Assembly (NCBI GenBank): GCA_902800965.1
Contig: CADCGK010000005.1
Coordinates: 62,001-126,000 of the forward strand
Length of the DNA: 64,000 bases
DNA from: an uncultured Bacteroidia bacterium
GTDB taxonomy: Bacteria; Bacteroidota; Bacteroidia; Bacteroidales; F082
Reading direction: 5' to 3'
Shown: piece by piece, positions 48,543-58,147 of the stretch
How positions within the stretch are numbered: the first letter of the stretch is position 1
Layout of the letters: each line of letters begins with the position of its first letter
The notes under the pieces: model-generated
What the model saw: only the letters and a program-made list of their open reading frames with translations
What the model was told of the DNA's origin: nothing
Database searches by the model: none
Made by a program: the position numbers and the translations under genes

Positions 48543-49346
48543 TTAATGTATGTTTTCTAATTTTTTTCTTGCTTTGTTGACGACAGGCTCCACCTCTTTC
48601 AGGTAGGGACTGTCGGGGAAAAGATAACTGAGTGTGTTGTATCGCTCGATGCAGGATTCGTAACGTTCTTTTTGCTTCTCGGAAACGCTGTTCTCGGCAT
48701 ATTGGTAGTAGGTTTTGGCCATGTTGCAAAGAATCTCTTCGCGATGAACGGTGTTCGGATAATTCTTCAGCAAGTTCTCGAAACAAGTGATGGCTGCATT
48801 ATAGTTATCCATCTTGTAGTACAGCATGCAGATGTTATAGTCTTTTTTCTCGAGTTTGCTGTTGAGATCAGCCAGAAGTTCATGGGCCCGAGCTATACTG
48901 TCGCTTTGTGGGTATTTCTCGATGTAGGATTTGAATTGATCGATGGCGCTATAGGTGTTTTTCTGATCTAGGGTGTAGTTTGGCGATGTCATATAGCTGC
49001 AGTAGGCGCTCATGAAAGCGGCGTTTTCGGCTTCCGTTGAGAAAGGATAGGCGGCAACAAACTTGTTGAAATAATAACCGGCCACTTCATAATCGTGAGT
49101 CAGATAATAACACATTGCCGTGCGATAAGTGATCATTTCACCTTTTGGGGTGCTGCGGAACGAGTTCTGAAGCAGGTCGAAGAGCTGCAACGCTCTGTTG
49201 TAGTCTTTGCGGTCAAAATAGTCCATGGCTACTTCGTACTTCATGTCGTTGTCGGTGCTTTTCAGTATACGACTGAACTCGCTGCAAGAAGTGCAGCAGA
49301 AGGTCAAGAAGCAGAGAAATACTAATATAAGCCTACGATAATTCAT
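48543..49346 (-). CDS. bamD: Outer-membrane assembly lipoprotein BamD
   Basis: 267 residues. Lipobox FCCTSC, then about five TPR-like repeats (RALQLFDLLQNSFR..., AIDQFKSYIEKYPQSDS..., AAITCFENLLKNYPNT). Part of the BAM complex that inserts barrels such as the TonB receptor and patatin protein seen in this window. Confidence 0.94.
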   Translation of the reverse strand: MNYRRLILVFLCFLTFCCTSCSEFSRILKSTDNDMKYEVAMDYFDRKDYNRALQLFDLLQNSFRSTPKGEMITYRTAMCYYLTHDYEVAGYYFNKFVAAYPFSTEAENAAFMSAYCSYMTSPNYTLDQKNTYSAIDQFKSYIEKYPQSDSIARAHELLADLNSKLEKKDYNICMLYYKMDNYNAAITCFENLLKNYPNTVHREEILCNMAKTYYQYAENSVSEKQKERYESCIERYNTLSYLFPDSPYLKEVEPVVNKARKKLENIH

Positions 49347-49399
49347 GCGGCAAAAATAACGTTTTTTGTTGAATTGTTGATGGTTTGTTTGTCGAATTG

Positions 49400-51925
49400 T
49401 TATTTAACGGCGATTTTCAAAGTTGATGATTGGGAACCATTGCTTAATCTGAGGAAATAGATGCCTTCTGTGAGATTGGTGTTGAGGTTGAGGTCACCTT
49501 CGCATTGTCCTTCAAGGATGATTTGGCCGAGGCTGTTCATGAGACGATAGCTGGTAGTGCCACTCAGACCTTCAATGCGGAAATGTCCATCGGAGGGGTT
49601 GGGGTAAACCTTCACTAAGCTCAGGTTGCTTTCGCCGACGTTCACATTGCGGATGTCTATAAAAATAGAGGCTTCTGCGACGTTGCCTTCGCTGTCGGTG
49701 ACAGTGACGGTGTATTCTGTGGGAAGTGCAGGTGTTGCCACAGGATTGGCGATGGTGGCATTGTCAAGGCTTTCTGCAGGTTCCCAATTGTAGATGACTT
49801 GACCTGAGCCTCCTTCAACAATAGCTGTGAGCTGGCTTGAATGGCCTTCGTCGATAACTTCGGGGTCGGCTGTGATGGTTACAAGGAGGGGGTCAGTCTG
49901 GGTGCCTAAGCAGCGTATGCGGGCCTTCCAACCTGCATTTGTCACAGATCCATCGGAGTTAAAACTGAAGGTCAGGGCACCTTGGTCGTTGGTGGCGACC
50001 ACCGTTCCTGGATTTAGTTGTCCGGAATACTCTCCAATCAAAGTGGCAGAGGTGTTGACGCCGTCATAGATGTAGAACTTGTCCCATCCAGCCTCTGTTT
50101 GGAATGATTCAAATGTTGCCTCCAGCATGGCTCCCTCTGTAGAAGGCAGGAACGTCATAGTGGATTGATAGTTGTTGCTGTAACTGTTATCCGGGCCTCC
50201 GTCGTCATAAAATGCTGCGTCACAGGTGGTGACAATGGTGTTCTGCATGTTGTATGCTTCAATCACGGAGATATAGAACGGTACGTACTTGGTGTCGGTT
50301 TCCCCGTTGGCCTTTGTAACGGTGAGACGAACGCCGAAGCTGCCTTTCTGGTTATAAGTGACAGTTGGATTTTGCTCTGACGATGTTGCAGGCTCTCCTG
50401 CTTCGAATTCCCATTCCCAGCTGTTGATTTGAGCGCCCCATGAGGCGTCTAAGAAATTCACAGTGCCTCCGATAGAGATGGCAGTTGTATTGGAGGTGAA
50501 GTCAGCAGTAAGACCTTCTAAGGCATTAAGTTGCACATTGAGTTCAATGTTGTCGTTGTCTCCAATAGTCACTGTGGTCTCGTATGATTCATAACCATTG
50601 GCGGTGAATCTTACAGTGTAGGTCCCAGCCTTTACTGGACGATGGTAGTCGCCGTTTGGAAGTTGCGTCGAAACAATCGCGTATTCGTCATCGTGACCGA
50701 CTAAAGTGATGGTTGCCTCAATTGGCAATTCTGATTCTGCATCGGTCACAACTCCATGAATGCCGTTGAGGCACTGGTTCATGAAGGCGAAGATGGAATT
50801 CTTATTGATGTTCCAATAAGTTGGTAATTGGCTGGGGCTTAATAATTTGGTGCTCGAGCATTCAATTGTCATTTCGCGGCATTGTGCGTAGCCGTTCATG
50901 TAGTCTTGCCTTCCGCCACCGATCATATACCAAGAAGCGCCATTGGTGATGCCGGTCGAGTAGGTGTCGGACATATAACTCTGATTGACTTGTCTGCAAA
51001 GGGCAACGTATTCATTTGAAATGAGTTGGTACCAAGCGTCATCGGAATGAAGCGTGTGGGTGTTGTCCCAAGGATAGTTCATCACTTCAGCGCCGCCATG
51101 GTAGTTGGCGCCCATCACGAAGTTGTTTTCTTGGGCAAACTGCATGAACCACTGGGTCTCTTGTTGATAGGGGTAACCATCGGGATGTGGTCCTTCATGA
51201 GGATCAGCGTAATTGCGGTTCATGTCGATGCCGTTGGCATTGGCACGTGTGGCGCCGTTCACGGTATTGTTGCCGCCATGGTAAGTGCCATCAGGATTGG
51301 TGTTGGGGCAGATATAGAGGTCGATGTTTTCAAGAATGTTCTGGCATTCGGGGAGTGTCGGGTTCTCAAGGAGGTAATCAATGAGGCGAAGCATCAAGAT
51401 CCATCCGGTGGTCTCGTCACCATGGATGGTTGAAGTGTATAAGAACTTTGGTTTCCCTTCTGAAGTGCCGTTGTTGATATGGGCAACCATGATTTTGCGG
51501 TTGCTGGGCAGGGTTCCGAGAGTGATGATCTCACATTTGTCGGGGTGGTCGGTGCCAAATTGGAACATCATGTCTTCGTAAGCCTGATAAGTCGGGTAGC
51601 TGTCCCAGTCATATTCGGCGCGGTTGCTTCCGTCCCACATGGCAACCTTTTCAGCCATGGAAGGAGGAGTCAGCAGCGTGACATCGTAACCAAGTTTTTG
51701 AAATTTGTTGAATTCGTCGTTGTTGGCGTATGCGATGACGGTGTTGCCATCAACACGGTCCACTGAAATGGTGTGTGCGATGGCGTTCAGATCATCGTTG
51801 CCATTCAAGTTAAAGGTAAAATAGTACTCATTGCGCTGTTGCATGAGCTTGTTGAGATTGGTTTCCTGTGCGGTGATTCCTAAGGAAATCATCACGAATA
51901 GAACCAGTAAAAATCTTGTTTTCAT
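49400..51925 (-). CDS. T9SS-exported M14 zinc carboxypeptidase with PKD and CUB-like domains
   Basis: 841 residues. Signal peptide LLVLFVMISLGITAQ. The M14 catalytic domain (about 110-385) has the zinc ligands His168 and Glu171 (HGDE) and His276 (YHGGAEVMNYPWD), and catalytic Glu355 (EMTIE). Then a carboxypeptidase-regulatory-like domain (about 390-470), PKD domains, a CUB-like domain (about 565-660), and a C-terminal T9SS sorting domain (VKVYPNPSDGHF... STLKIAVK). Secreted through T9SS and attached at the surface. It lies between dapA and bamD. Confidence 0.93.
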   Translation of the reverse strand: MKTRFLLVLFVMISLGITAQETNLNKLMQQRNEYYFTFNLNGNDDLNAIAHTISVDRVDGNTVIAYANNDEFNKFQKLGYDVTLLTPPSMAEKVAMWDGSNRAEYDWDSYPTYQAYEDMMFQFGTDHPDKCEIITLGTLPSNRKIMVAHINNGTSEGKPKFLYTSTIHGDETTGWILMLRLIDYLLENPTLPECQNILENIDLYICPNTNPDGTYHGGNNTVNGATRANANGIDMNRNYADPHEGPHPDGYPYQQETQWFMQFAQENNFVMGANYHGGAEVMNYPWDNTHTLHSDDAWYQLISNEYVALCRQVNQSYMSDTYSTGITNGASWYMIGGGRQDYMNGYAQCREMTIECSSTKLLSPSQLPTYWNINKNSIFAFMNQCLNGIHGVVTDAESELPIEATITLVGHDDEYAIVSTQLPNGDYHRPVKAGTYTVRFTANGYESYETTVTIGDNDNIELNVQLNALEGLTADFTSNTTAISIGGTVNFLDASWGAQINSWEWEFEAGEPATSSEQNPTVTYNQKGSFGVRLTVTKANGETDTKYVPFYISVIEAYNMQNTIVTTCDAAFYDDGGPDNSYSNNYQSTMTFLPSTEGAMLEATFESFQTEAGWDKFYIYDGVNTSATLIGEYSGQLNPGTVVATNDQGALTFSFNSDGSVTNAGWKARIRCLGTQTDPLLVTITADPEVIDEGHSSQLTAIVEGGSGQVIYNWEPAESLDNATIANPVATPALPTEYTVTVTDSEGNVAEASIFIDIRNVNVGESNLSLVKVYPNPSDGHFRIEGLSGTTSYRLMNSLGQIILEGQCEGDLNLNTNLTEGIYFLRLSNGSQSSTLKIAVK

Positions 51926-51935
51926 CCTGACAAAA

Positions 51936-52814
51936 TTATTTTAAATTGTTATTGTATTCGTTTTCTATCTCTTTCTGTACTGTTTCCGAGGCTGTGACAA
52001 GAGGCAGACGCAACACGTTTTTGCAGAGTCCCATGATGCTCATCAGACATTTGATACCGGCAGGATTGCCGTCAGCGAAAATGAGTTGGTTCATGCGCAG
52101 CATGGTGTAGTGCAGACGCAGGGCTTCTTCGTGTTGGCCTTCCCGCATGGCATTCATCATACGTGAGAAAGGCTTGATATATGCGTTTGCGGCTACCGAG
52201 ATGACGCCTTGTGCTCCTAAAGCCATCATGGGTTGGGTGATGCCGTCGTCACCGGAGATCACATCGAAATCGGCCGGCTTGTCGCGGAGGATTTCCATGA
52301 TCTGCATCAAGTTGCCCGAGGCTTCCTTGACAGCGATGATATTGGGATGCTTTGCCAGTTCCACACAGGTGGCGGCTTGCAGGTTGACGCCGACGCGGCC
52401 GGGGACATTGTATAGAATCACAGGCACTGGGCTGGCATCAGCGATGGCGGTGAAATGTGCCTTCATGCCTCGCTGGTTGGGCTTGTTGTAATAGGGGACA
52501 ACGGATAGGATGCCGTCGATGCCAGTGAAGTCTTGCTTCTTGATTTGTTCGATGACAGTTTGGGTGTTGTTGCCGCCCAGGCCGAGCAACACGGGGAGTC
52601 GCTTGGCGTTGGCTTTTAAGATGGTGCTTACAACCTGTTCTTTCTCTTCCGCAGAGAGGGTTGGAGCTTCAGAGGTGGTACCCAGGGCGACAAGGAAGTC
52701 GGCCCCTCCGTCGATGACATGGTTGACGATGCGCTCGAGCGCTGCGAAGTCAACGGATTTGTCCTCGTTAAATGGCGTGATCAGTGCGATGCCGGTGCCT
52801 TTGAATATATTCAT
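51936..52814 (-). CDS. dapA: 4-hydroxy-tetrahydrodipicolinate synthase
   Basis: 292 residues. TIM-barrel aldolase with Tyr135 in LYNVPGR and Schiff-base Lys163 in IIAVKEASGN; GTTSEAPTL matches the pyruvate site. It condenses pyruvate with aspartate semialdehyde for lysine/diaminopimelate. Confidence 0.97.
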   Translation of the reverse strand: MNIFKGTGIALITPFNEDKSVDFAALERIVNHVIDGGADFLVALGTTSEAPTLSAEEKEQVVSTILKANAKRLPVLLGLGGNNTQTVIEQIKKQDFTGIDGILSVVPYYNKPNQRGMKAHFTAIADASPVPVILYNVPGRVGVNLQAATCVELAKHPNIIAVKEASGNLMQIMEILRDKPADFDVISGDDGITQPMMALGAQGVISVAANAYIKPFSRMMNAMREGQHEEALRLHYTMLRMNQLIFADGNPAGIKCLMSIMGLCKNVLRLPLVTASETVQKEIENEYNNNLK

Positions 52815-52818
52815 AGTT

Positions 52819-52848
52819 TTCAGTTGTTCAGTTAATCAGTTGTTCAGT
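52819..52848 (-). repeat. Degenerate CAGTTGTT-type tandem repeat before dapA
   Basis: Three copies of an AATCAGTTGTTC/CAGTTAAT-like unit occupy most of the gap between dapA and the DUF6913-like gene. Confidence 0.6.
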
Positions 52849-53377
52849 TGCCGGATAGTGCTAAGAGGTAGTCGTGAAGCACTTTGATGTCTGAGGTAGG
52901 GGAAGAATTTTTCCCGTTGTCAATGATTAGGTCATAGATGCCGCTGTAGTCGCTTTTGGTGAAACTGACCCTAAAGCTGGCGTGGGGCAGGGTGGCGAGG
53001 AAATCGCTGATGGCGATATGGTTCTTTGCCATGTTGATAAGCATGTGCGTCATGGGGAGTTTGCGTATTTCCTCCTGCTTCTCGGCTTTAAGTACCTTCA
53101 TGTAGCCAAAGTCTTTTGTGGTCACTTCACAGTACTGGTCGCTGAGCAGGATGTCTTCAGAAGCCTTCTCGCTGATGATGATGAGTCTGATTCTCGAGAT
53201 GCCGAAGGCGTTTCTGACGCAGTCTTCTATGGTGCGGACAGTTTGCTTGTCAAGGTCCTCGAGGATGATGATGACGGACGAAAGCCTCTCGAAGTCGGGC
53301 AATTTGCATCCGTTTTTCTCCGCGATGAACTGCGAGACGGTGCGGTTAAGTAGTTTATATCTTAGTTTTTCAAACAT
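52844..53377 (-). CDS. DUF6913-like protein next to dapA
   Basis: 177 residues, cytosolic, no membrane segment. Pattern: N-terminal LNRTVSQFIAEKNGCKLPDFE, a strand VIIILEDLD, and C-terminal FRVSFTKSDYSGIYDLIID. I know it as a Bacteroidota family beside dapA but cannot confirm the family number. Function unknown. Confidence 0.65.
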   Translation of the reverse strand: MFEKLRYKLLNRTVSQFIAEKNGCKLPDFERLSSVIIILEDLDKQTVRTIEDCVRNAFGISRIRLIIISEKASEDILLSDQYCEVTTKDFGYMKVLKAEKQEEIRKLPMTHMLINMAKNHIAISDFLATLPHASFRVSFTKSDYSGIYDLIIDNGKNSSPTSDIKVLHDYLLALSGN

Positions 53378-53449
53378 GATTCAATGTTGAACAGTTCCTG
53401 TTGCACATAATTAATTTTGCAAAAATAACGATTTCCCATCATTTAATAT

Positions 53450-53457
53450 TATTTTTG
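53450..53457 (+). promoter_or_regulatory. -7 box of the MBL hydrolase gene
   Basis: TATTTTTG 15 bases before the ATG at 53473; -33 not clear. Confidence 0.38.
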
Positions 53458-53472
53458 CGCAAATTTTTAGCT

Positions 53473-54243
53473 ATGCAGATTACGGTATTAGGGAGTGGAA
53501 CATCGCAAGGGGTGCCTGTCATTGGCTGCCAATGCCCTGTCTGTCAGTCGAAAGATCCCCGTGACAAGAGGACACGTACTTCTATATTAATCCGTACGGA
53601 GCAGGTCATAGTGGCCATTGATGCGGGTCCCGATTTCCGCCAGCAGATGTTGCGAGAGGGGATTGACCATCTGGATGCTGTGTTCATCACCCATGAGCAT
53701 AAGGACCATATCGGCGGCTTGGACGATGTCAGGCCTTTCATTTTCAAGCAGGAAAACAAGCCCATGCCTTTGTTCATCGACAAGACAGCACTTCCCGAGG
53801 TCAAACGGGAATTTTCGTATGCATTTAAGGAGCATTTATATCCTGGGGCGCCGACTTTCGAGGTGCATCTCATCGACGAGACGCCTTTTACTTTCGGTGA
53901 CTTGTATGTGGAGCCCATCAAACTTAAGCATTACACGCTTACATGCTATGCTTTCCGCATTGGGAAGTTTGCCTATGTGACTGATTTCCATGAGATTTCG
54001 AAGAAGGCTTTGAAACGACTTGAAGGCGTAGAATATCTGATTATTGAGGCTTTGGCACGACATAAGCACTATTCCCATATCAATCTGGATCAAGCGGTTC
54101 AGATCGCTAAGCAACTCGGTGTCAAAAAAGCATGGTTCACCCATTGTAGTCATAGCATGGGCAAAGCTGTGGATGTGAATGCCGAACTGCCTGATAATAT
54201 GATGCTTGCGTATGATGGTTTGAGTTTTGTTATTAATGCTTGA
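53473..54243 (+). CDS. MBL-fold metallohydrolase (PhnP-like)
   Basis: 256 residues from the ATG at 53473 (an in-frame start at 53401 lies before the promoter box). Metal motif THEHKDH (His74, His76, Asp78, His79), a cysteine cluster CQCPVC (19-24) and SKDPRDKRTRTS, then DFHEISKKAL and HKHYSH. Typical of PhnP-like phosphodiesterases; the natural substrate is unknown. Confidence 0.88.
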   Translation: MQITVLGSGTSQGVPVIGCQCPVCQSKDPRDKRTRTSILIRTEQVIVAIDAGPDFRQQMLREGIDHLDAVFITHEHKDHIGGLDDVRPFIFKQENKPMPLFIDKTALPEVKREFSYAFKEHLYPGAPTFEVHLIDETPFTFGDLYVEPIKLKHYTLTCYAFRIGKFAYVTDFHEISKKALKRLEGVEYLIIEALARHKHYSHINLDQAVQIAKQLGVKKAWFTHCSHSMGKAVDVNAELPDNMMLAYDGLSFVINA

Positions 54244-54275
54244 TTATAATATTTAGAATTATTTTTAATAATTAA

Positions 54276-54305
54276 TTTGTAATATTGAAAAGTTTACTAT
54301 TTTTG
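54276..54305 (+). promoter_or_regulatory. Promoter of the small HTH gene
   Basis: TTTG at 54276-54279, 18 bases, TATTTTTG at 54298-54305; the ATG follows at 54331. Confidence 0.6.
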
Positions 54306-54330
54306 TGTCATCAATTGAAATGATGCAAAA

Positions 54331-54597
54331 ATGGAAAGAAAAGCTATTCATATCGGAAACATGATCAAACATGAACTCCGAAGCCAAGGAAGGTCGGTCG
54401 TGTGGCTGTCCCGTACAATCTGTCACGAACGCAGTGGAATCTATAAGATTTTTGAACGTGATAACATTGACATTAAGCTACTTGTACGAATTAGCCAGGT
54501 GCTGGATCATGACTTTTTTGAAGACATCTCCAAGAAACTCATGATGAATGATTCCAAAAAGTCAACAAAAACGATTCCAAATAATCAACAATTTTAG
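54331..54597 (+). CDS. Small DNA-binding-like protein (XRE/HTH type)
   Basis: 88 residues. IGNMIKHELRSQGRSVVWLSRTICHERSGIYKIFER looks like a helix-turn-helix with the recognition helix in the R-S-G-I-Y-K-I-F segment, then a helix LLVRISQVLDHDFFEDIS. No partner gene is adjacent. A terminator follows at 54688. Confidence 0.72.
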   Translation: MERKAIHIGNMIKHELRSQGRSVVWLSRTICHERSGIYKIFERDNIDIKLLVRISQVLDHDFFEDISKKLMMNDSKKSTKTIPNNQQF

Positions 54598-54627
54598 TTC
54601 CCTACTCTGATTTTATTTTCATTACTT

Positions 54628-54727
54628 TGCAATTGGGTTTTTCAACAGCGTTAGTTGCATAACTAATGGTTCATTTGTATCTCGACCGACTGGATGCTGC
54701 AGGGATGCACCATCCAGTCATTTTTTT
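54628..54727 (+). ncRNA. Possible small RNA or 3' UTR with two stem-loops
   Basis: A short hairpin TTAGTTGCATAACTAA and a terminator hairpin lie in a 190-base gap. The upstream TACTTTG is one base short of a -7 box, so an independent promoter is weak; it may simply be the 3' end of the HTH mRNA. Confidence 0.25.
54688..54727 (+). terminator. Terminator between HTH gene and HD hydrolase
   Basis: 9-bp stem GACTGGATG/CATCCAGTC followed by ATTTTTTT on the plus strand. Confidence 0.82.
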
Positions 54728-54787
54728 GAAGGAAGGCACCCCTATGTAGCTCGGTTTTTAGAATGTTACACTCAGAACGAAAAAAAA

Positions 54788-56029
54788 TTATTTTCCGCCC
54801 ATGTCCAGCTCCTTGGGATAACAAATGAAGTGTTTAACCACAGGCTGTGAGAGTACCGAGATGTTCAACTGGTCAGACGCTTCACCGATGTCCTTGACGC
54901 TGCCATCCTTGTACAGGATGTTGATGGCTGGCTTCTTGGGATGATAGGCGTGGTTGGAAGAAATGCCCTGCAGTAGCATGAAACTGGCATCGTAGAGACT
55001 GATGCTGTACAGCGCCGCAATCCGATGCAAAATGTCGTCAACATAATTGGGGTCGAACGGCTCTTTGGCAATTTCAATTTTGAAGAGATGGCGGTTGACA
55101 AGTCGTTGGCACAACGTGCTCAGGACGAAGTCGGGATCATCGCACCACATCTTCACGGCTGTCATCACATCGTAGTCGTCGAGCTTGCCGAATTGTTCCA
55201 GCAACTCGTCCTTGTCATTGGCACCGCCAAAAGCGCTTTCGTGCTTGAGGAAAAACGACAGGGCAGGGGTGGCTGGCAGAGGCCGGACTTGACTGATGAG
55301 GCGGGCGCGCTTCAGGATTTCCCTCAACATGTATTCGGCGCTCAGAACGGTCTTGTGCATATAGACTTGCCAGTACATGATACGCCTCGACACCAGGAAA
55401 CTCTCCACCGAATAGATGCCCTTGGCCTCAATGGCCAACTCGTTATCGACCACCTCCATCATGTCAAGCAGTCGCTCGGCATTGACGTTGCCCTCAGCGA
55501 CACCGGTAAAGAAGCTGTCGCGCTTCAGATAGTCGATGCGATCGACATCCAGCTGGCTGGAGATCAGCTTGCTGAGGAAACCTTTTTCATATTCGCCGGT
55601 AAAGATGCGGATGGCCATGTCGAGACGGCCGTCGTGGAGCTCGTTGAACTTCTTCATGATCATCACGGAGAGGTCCTCATGGGAGATGCCCTTGACGATG
55701 CTGCTTTCCAAAGTGTGGGAGAAAGGACCGTGGCCGCTGTCGTGAAGCAGGATGGCTAAGGAAGCAGCCTCCAGCTCCTCATCAGTGATGTCGTAGCCTT
55801 TGCCGCGAAGCAGGTGTATGGCGCGACGCATCAGATGCATGGCGCCCAAACTGTGGGCAAAGCGGGTGTGGAGAGCACTGGGGAAGACCAAGTTGGTCAG
55901 GCTGACCTGCTTAATGCGACGGAGCCGCTGAAAATAGGGGTGCTCGATAATGTCAAAATGCAATTCGTCGGGGATGCTGACAAATCCATAAATTGGATCA
56001 TTGACGATTTTTTTCTTGTTCGTTTCCAC
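54788..56029 (-). CDS. HD-domain phosphohydrolase (SAMHD1/dGTPase-like)
   Basis: 413 residues from the GTG at 56029. An upstream TTG at 56083 lies inside a TAATTTTG -7 box (56088-56081) and would not be translated. HD motif: His in HTRFAHSLG, the HDSGHGPFSH pair, and Asp in DVDRIDYLKRD. The N-terminal INDPIYGFVSIPDE-like start (here VNDPIYGF) is typical. It probably hydrolyses nucleotides; substrate unknown. Confidence 0.88.
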   Translation of the reverse strand: METNKKKIVNDPIYGFVSIPDELHFDIIEHPYFQRLRRIKQVSLTNLVFPSALHTRFAHSLGAMHLMRRAIHLLRGKGYDITDEELEAASLAILLHDSGHGPFSHTLESSIVKGISHEDLSVMIMKKFNELHDGRLDMAIRIFTGEYEKGFLSKLISSQLDVDRIDYLKRDSFFTGVAEGNVNAERLLDMMEVVDNELAIEAKGIYSVESFLVSRRIMYWQVYMHKTVLSAEYMLREILKRARLISQVRPLPATPALSFFLKHESAFGGANDKDELLEQFGKLDDYDVMTAVKMWCDDPDFVLSTLCQRLVNRHLFKIEIAKEPFDPNYVDDILHRIAALYSISLYDASFMLLQGISSNHAYHPKKPAINILYKDGSVKDIGEASDQLNISVLSQPVVKHFICYPKELDMGGK

Positions 56030-56035
56030 CTTTTT

Positions 56036-56147
56036 AAAAATTGAAAGTTGAAAAATGAAAAATGAAAGGTTTTTTCGCAACAAAATTAGTAATATTGCGT
56101 TTAGAATTCAATGAATCTTCAAATCTTTGAATCTTTAAATCTTGAAA
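56036..56147. repeat. Degenerate short repeats between the HD gene and porX
   Basis: Two patches: GAAAAATGAAAAATGAAAGG (56049-56068) and four imperfect AATCTTCAAATCTTT-like copies (about 56112-56147). They resemble the boundary repeats elsewhere in the window. Confidence 0.5.
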
Positions 56148-56148
56148 A

Positions 56149-57705
56149 ATGGACAAAACAACCATACTGTGGGCAGATGATGAAATTGACTTGTTGAAAC
56201 CCCACATCATGTTTTTGGAACAAAAAGGATACGAGGTGGTGACCGCCAACAGTGGCTCAGATGCCATCGACTTGGTCAAAGAGCGTCACTTCGACATCGT
56301 GTTCCTCGATGAACAAATGCCAGGCGTCAGTGGCATTGAGGCGCTGGAGGTGATCAAGCGTGAATATCCCAACCTCCCCGTCGTGATGATTACCAAGAGC
56401 GAGGAGGAGCGTATCATGGAAGACGCCATCGGTTCCGACATCGCCGACTATCTGATCAAGCCGGTCAACCCGAACCAGATCCTGCTTTCGCTGAAACGTA
56501 ACCTGGAGAACCGTAAGCTCCGCGACGAGAAGTCAACCATGAGCTACCAGCAGGAATTCCGACAGATTGCCATGGATCTGAACAACAACCTGAATTACGA
56601 CGAGTGGGTTGAACTCTACAAGAAGCTGGTGCGTTGGGAGCTGGAACTAGAGAAGTCTTCCGATGATGGCATCAAGCAGATTTTGGCTGACCAAAAGCAG
56701 GAGGCCGATGCCAACTTCACCCGTTTCGTGGAGCGCAACTATATCGACTGGATCCAAGGCCGCAAAGATAAACCGGTGATGTCGCACACCTTGGTGCGCG
56801 ACAAGGTGCTGCCGAGGCTTACTGACGACAATAAGCCGCTGTTTTTCATCGTGATCGACAACCTTCGTTATGACCAGTGGAAAGCCATTCAGCCGATTCT
56901 GGAGAACTACTTCAGGGTGGTTTCCGATGACGTGTATTACAGCATCCTGCCTACTTCTACGCAATATGCGCGCAATTCACTGTTTGCAGGGCTGATGCCG
57001 CTTGAAATCCGCCGCCGTTATCCCAAATGGTGGGTCGATGAGGAAGAGGAACGTACCAAGAACCAGTTCGAGAGCGAGCTTTTCGGCGAACAGCTGAAAC
57101 GCTTTGGCAAGAACATAAAGTATTCTTATAATAAGGTGCTCAACCTGCAAGCAGGGAAGAAGCTTTACGAACAAATGTCGAACCTGATGCAGAACAAGAT
57201 CAACGTCATCGTTTATAATTTCGTTGACATGCTCTCGCATGCCCGTACCGAGATGGAGATCATCAGGGAACTGGCGGACGATGAGGAAGCCTACCGCTCT
57301 TTGATGTACTCTTGGTTTGAGCATTCGAGCCTGCTCGACATGATGCGTTTCATTGCCGATAAGCACTGTGACATGGTTGTCACCACCGATCACGGATCCA
57401 CATACGTCAAGAATCCAGTGAAGATTTTGGGCGACCGCGAGGTGAATACTAACCTGCGTTACAAATACGGGAAGAACCTCAAATACAATCCAAAGGAGGT
57501 CTTTGAGGTGAAGGATCCAGAAAAGATCTTCCTGCCCCGTGTCAATCTCAGCACCTCCTACGTGTTTGCAGGCTCGGGTGACTTCTTCGCCTACCCCAAC
57601 AACTATAACTATTACGTGAGCTATTACCGCAACACCTTCCAACATGGCGGCATCTCCATGAGTGAGATGCTGATTCCGGTGATCACGCTCGCCTCCAAAC
57701 GATGA
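56149..57705 (+). CDS. porX: PorX-type T9SS response regulator with PglZ domain
   Basis: 518 residues. N-terminal receiver: acidic pocket Asp10-Asp11, phosphoacceptor Asp54 in VFLDEQMPG, Thr82 and Lys104. After a helical linker (about 125-205) comes a PglZ/alkaline-phosphatase-superfamily domain with FFIVIDNLRYDQW, LPTSTQYARNSLF, NFVDMLSHAR and VTTDHGS. PorX controls type IX secretion genes, normally through PorY and SigP. A T9SS cargo is encoded 6 kb away. tsaE follows after 4 bases. Confidence 0.94.
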   Translation: MDKTTILWADDEIDLLKPHIMFLEQKGYEVVTANSGSDAIDLVKERHFDIVFLDEQMPGVSGIEALEVIKREYPNLPVVMITKSEEERIMEDAIGSDIADYLIKPVNPNQILLSLKRNLENRKLRDEKSTMSYQQEFRQIAMDLNNNLNYDEWVELYKKLVRWELELEKSSDDGIKQILADQKQEADANFTRFVERNYIDWIQGRKDKPVMSHTLVRDKVLPRLTDDNKPLFFIVIDNLRYDQWKAIQPILENYFRVVSDDVYYSILPTSTQYARNSLFAGLMPLEIRRRYPKWWVDEEEERTKNQFESELFGEQLKRFGKNIKYSYNKVLNLQAGKKLYEQMSNLMQNKINVIVYNFVDMLSHARTEMEIIRELADDEEAYRSLMYSWFEHSSLLDMMRFIADKHCDMVVTTDHGSTYVKNPVKILGDREVNTNLRYKYGKNLKYNPKEVFEVKDPEKIFLPRVNLSTSYVFAGSGDFFAYPNNYNYYVSYYRNTFQHGGISMSEMLIPVITLASKR

Positions 57706-57709
57706 TACG

Positions 57710-58147
57710 ATGAAAGATAAAGTGTTTCATGTAAGGAATGTCGATGGCCTCAAGGAGGTGTCCGATTATCTGATGTCGCTGCGCGATGAGGCGGATGTGA
57801 TCGCCTTCTATGGCTCGATGGGTGCCGGAAAGACCACCTTGATCAAGGACCTGTGCCACCGTATGGGCGTTACCGACGAAGTGAACAGCCCCACCTTCGC
57901 CATCGTCAACGAATACATTACCAACGAAGGGGAGCCAGTCTATCATTTCGATTTCTATAGGATTAAAAAGCTGGAAGAAGCCTACGATATCGGTTACGAG
58001 AACTACTTCTATAGCGGCCATCTCTGCCTGATCGAATGGCCAGAGCTGATAGAGCCGCTGCTTCCCGACCGTTATGTCCGCGTAGAGATCGCCTTGGGCG
58101 CCACGGACGATGAAAGAACTGTTACAATCACCGAAAATGAGGCTTGA
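57710..58147 (+). CDS. tsaE: tRNA threonylcarbamoyladenosine biosynthesis ATPase TsaE
   Basis: 145 residues. Walker A GSMGAGKTT (35-43), then VNSPTFAIVNEY and the HFDFYRI and IEWPELI motifs. It is required for t6A modification of ANN-decoding tRNAs. Confidence 0.96.
   Translation: MKDKVFHVRNVDGLKEVSDYLMSLRDEADVIAFYGSMGAGKTTLIKDLCHRMGVTDEVNSPTFAIVNEYITNEGEPVYHFDFYRIKKLEEAYDIGYENYFYSGHLCLIEWPELIEPLLPDRYVRVEIALGATDDERTVTITENEA

Noticed and set aside
56030..56083. Upstream TTG start for the HD hydrolase
   Set aside because: It overlaps a TAATTTTG -7 box and adds a low-complexity tail made of short repeats.
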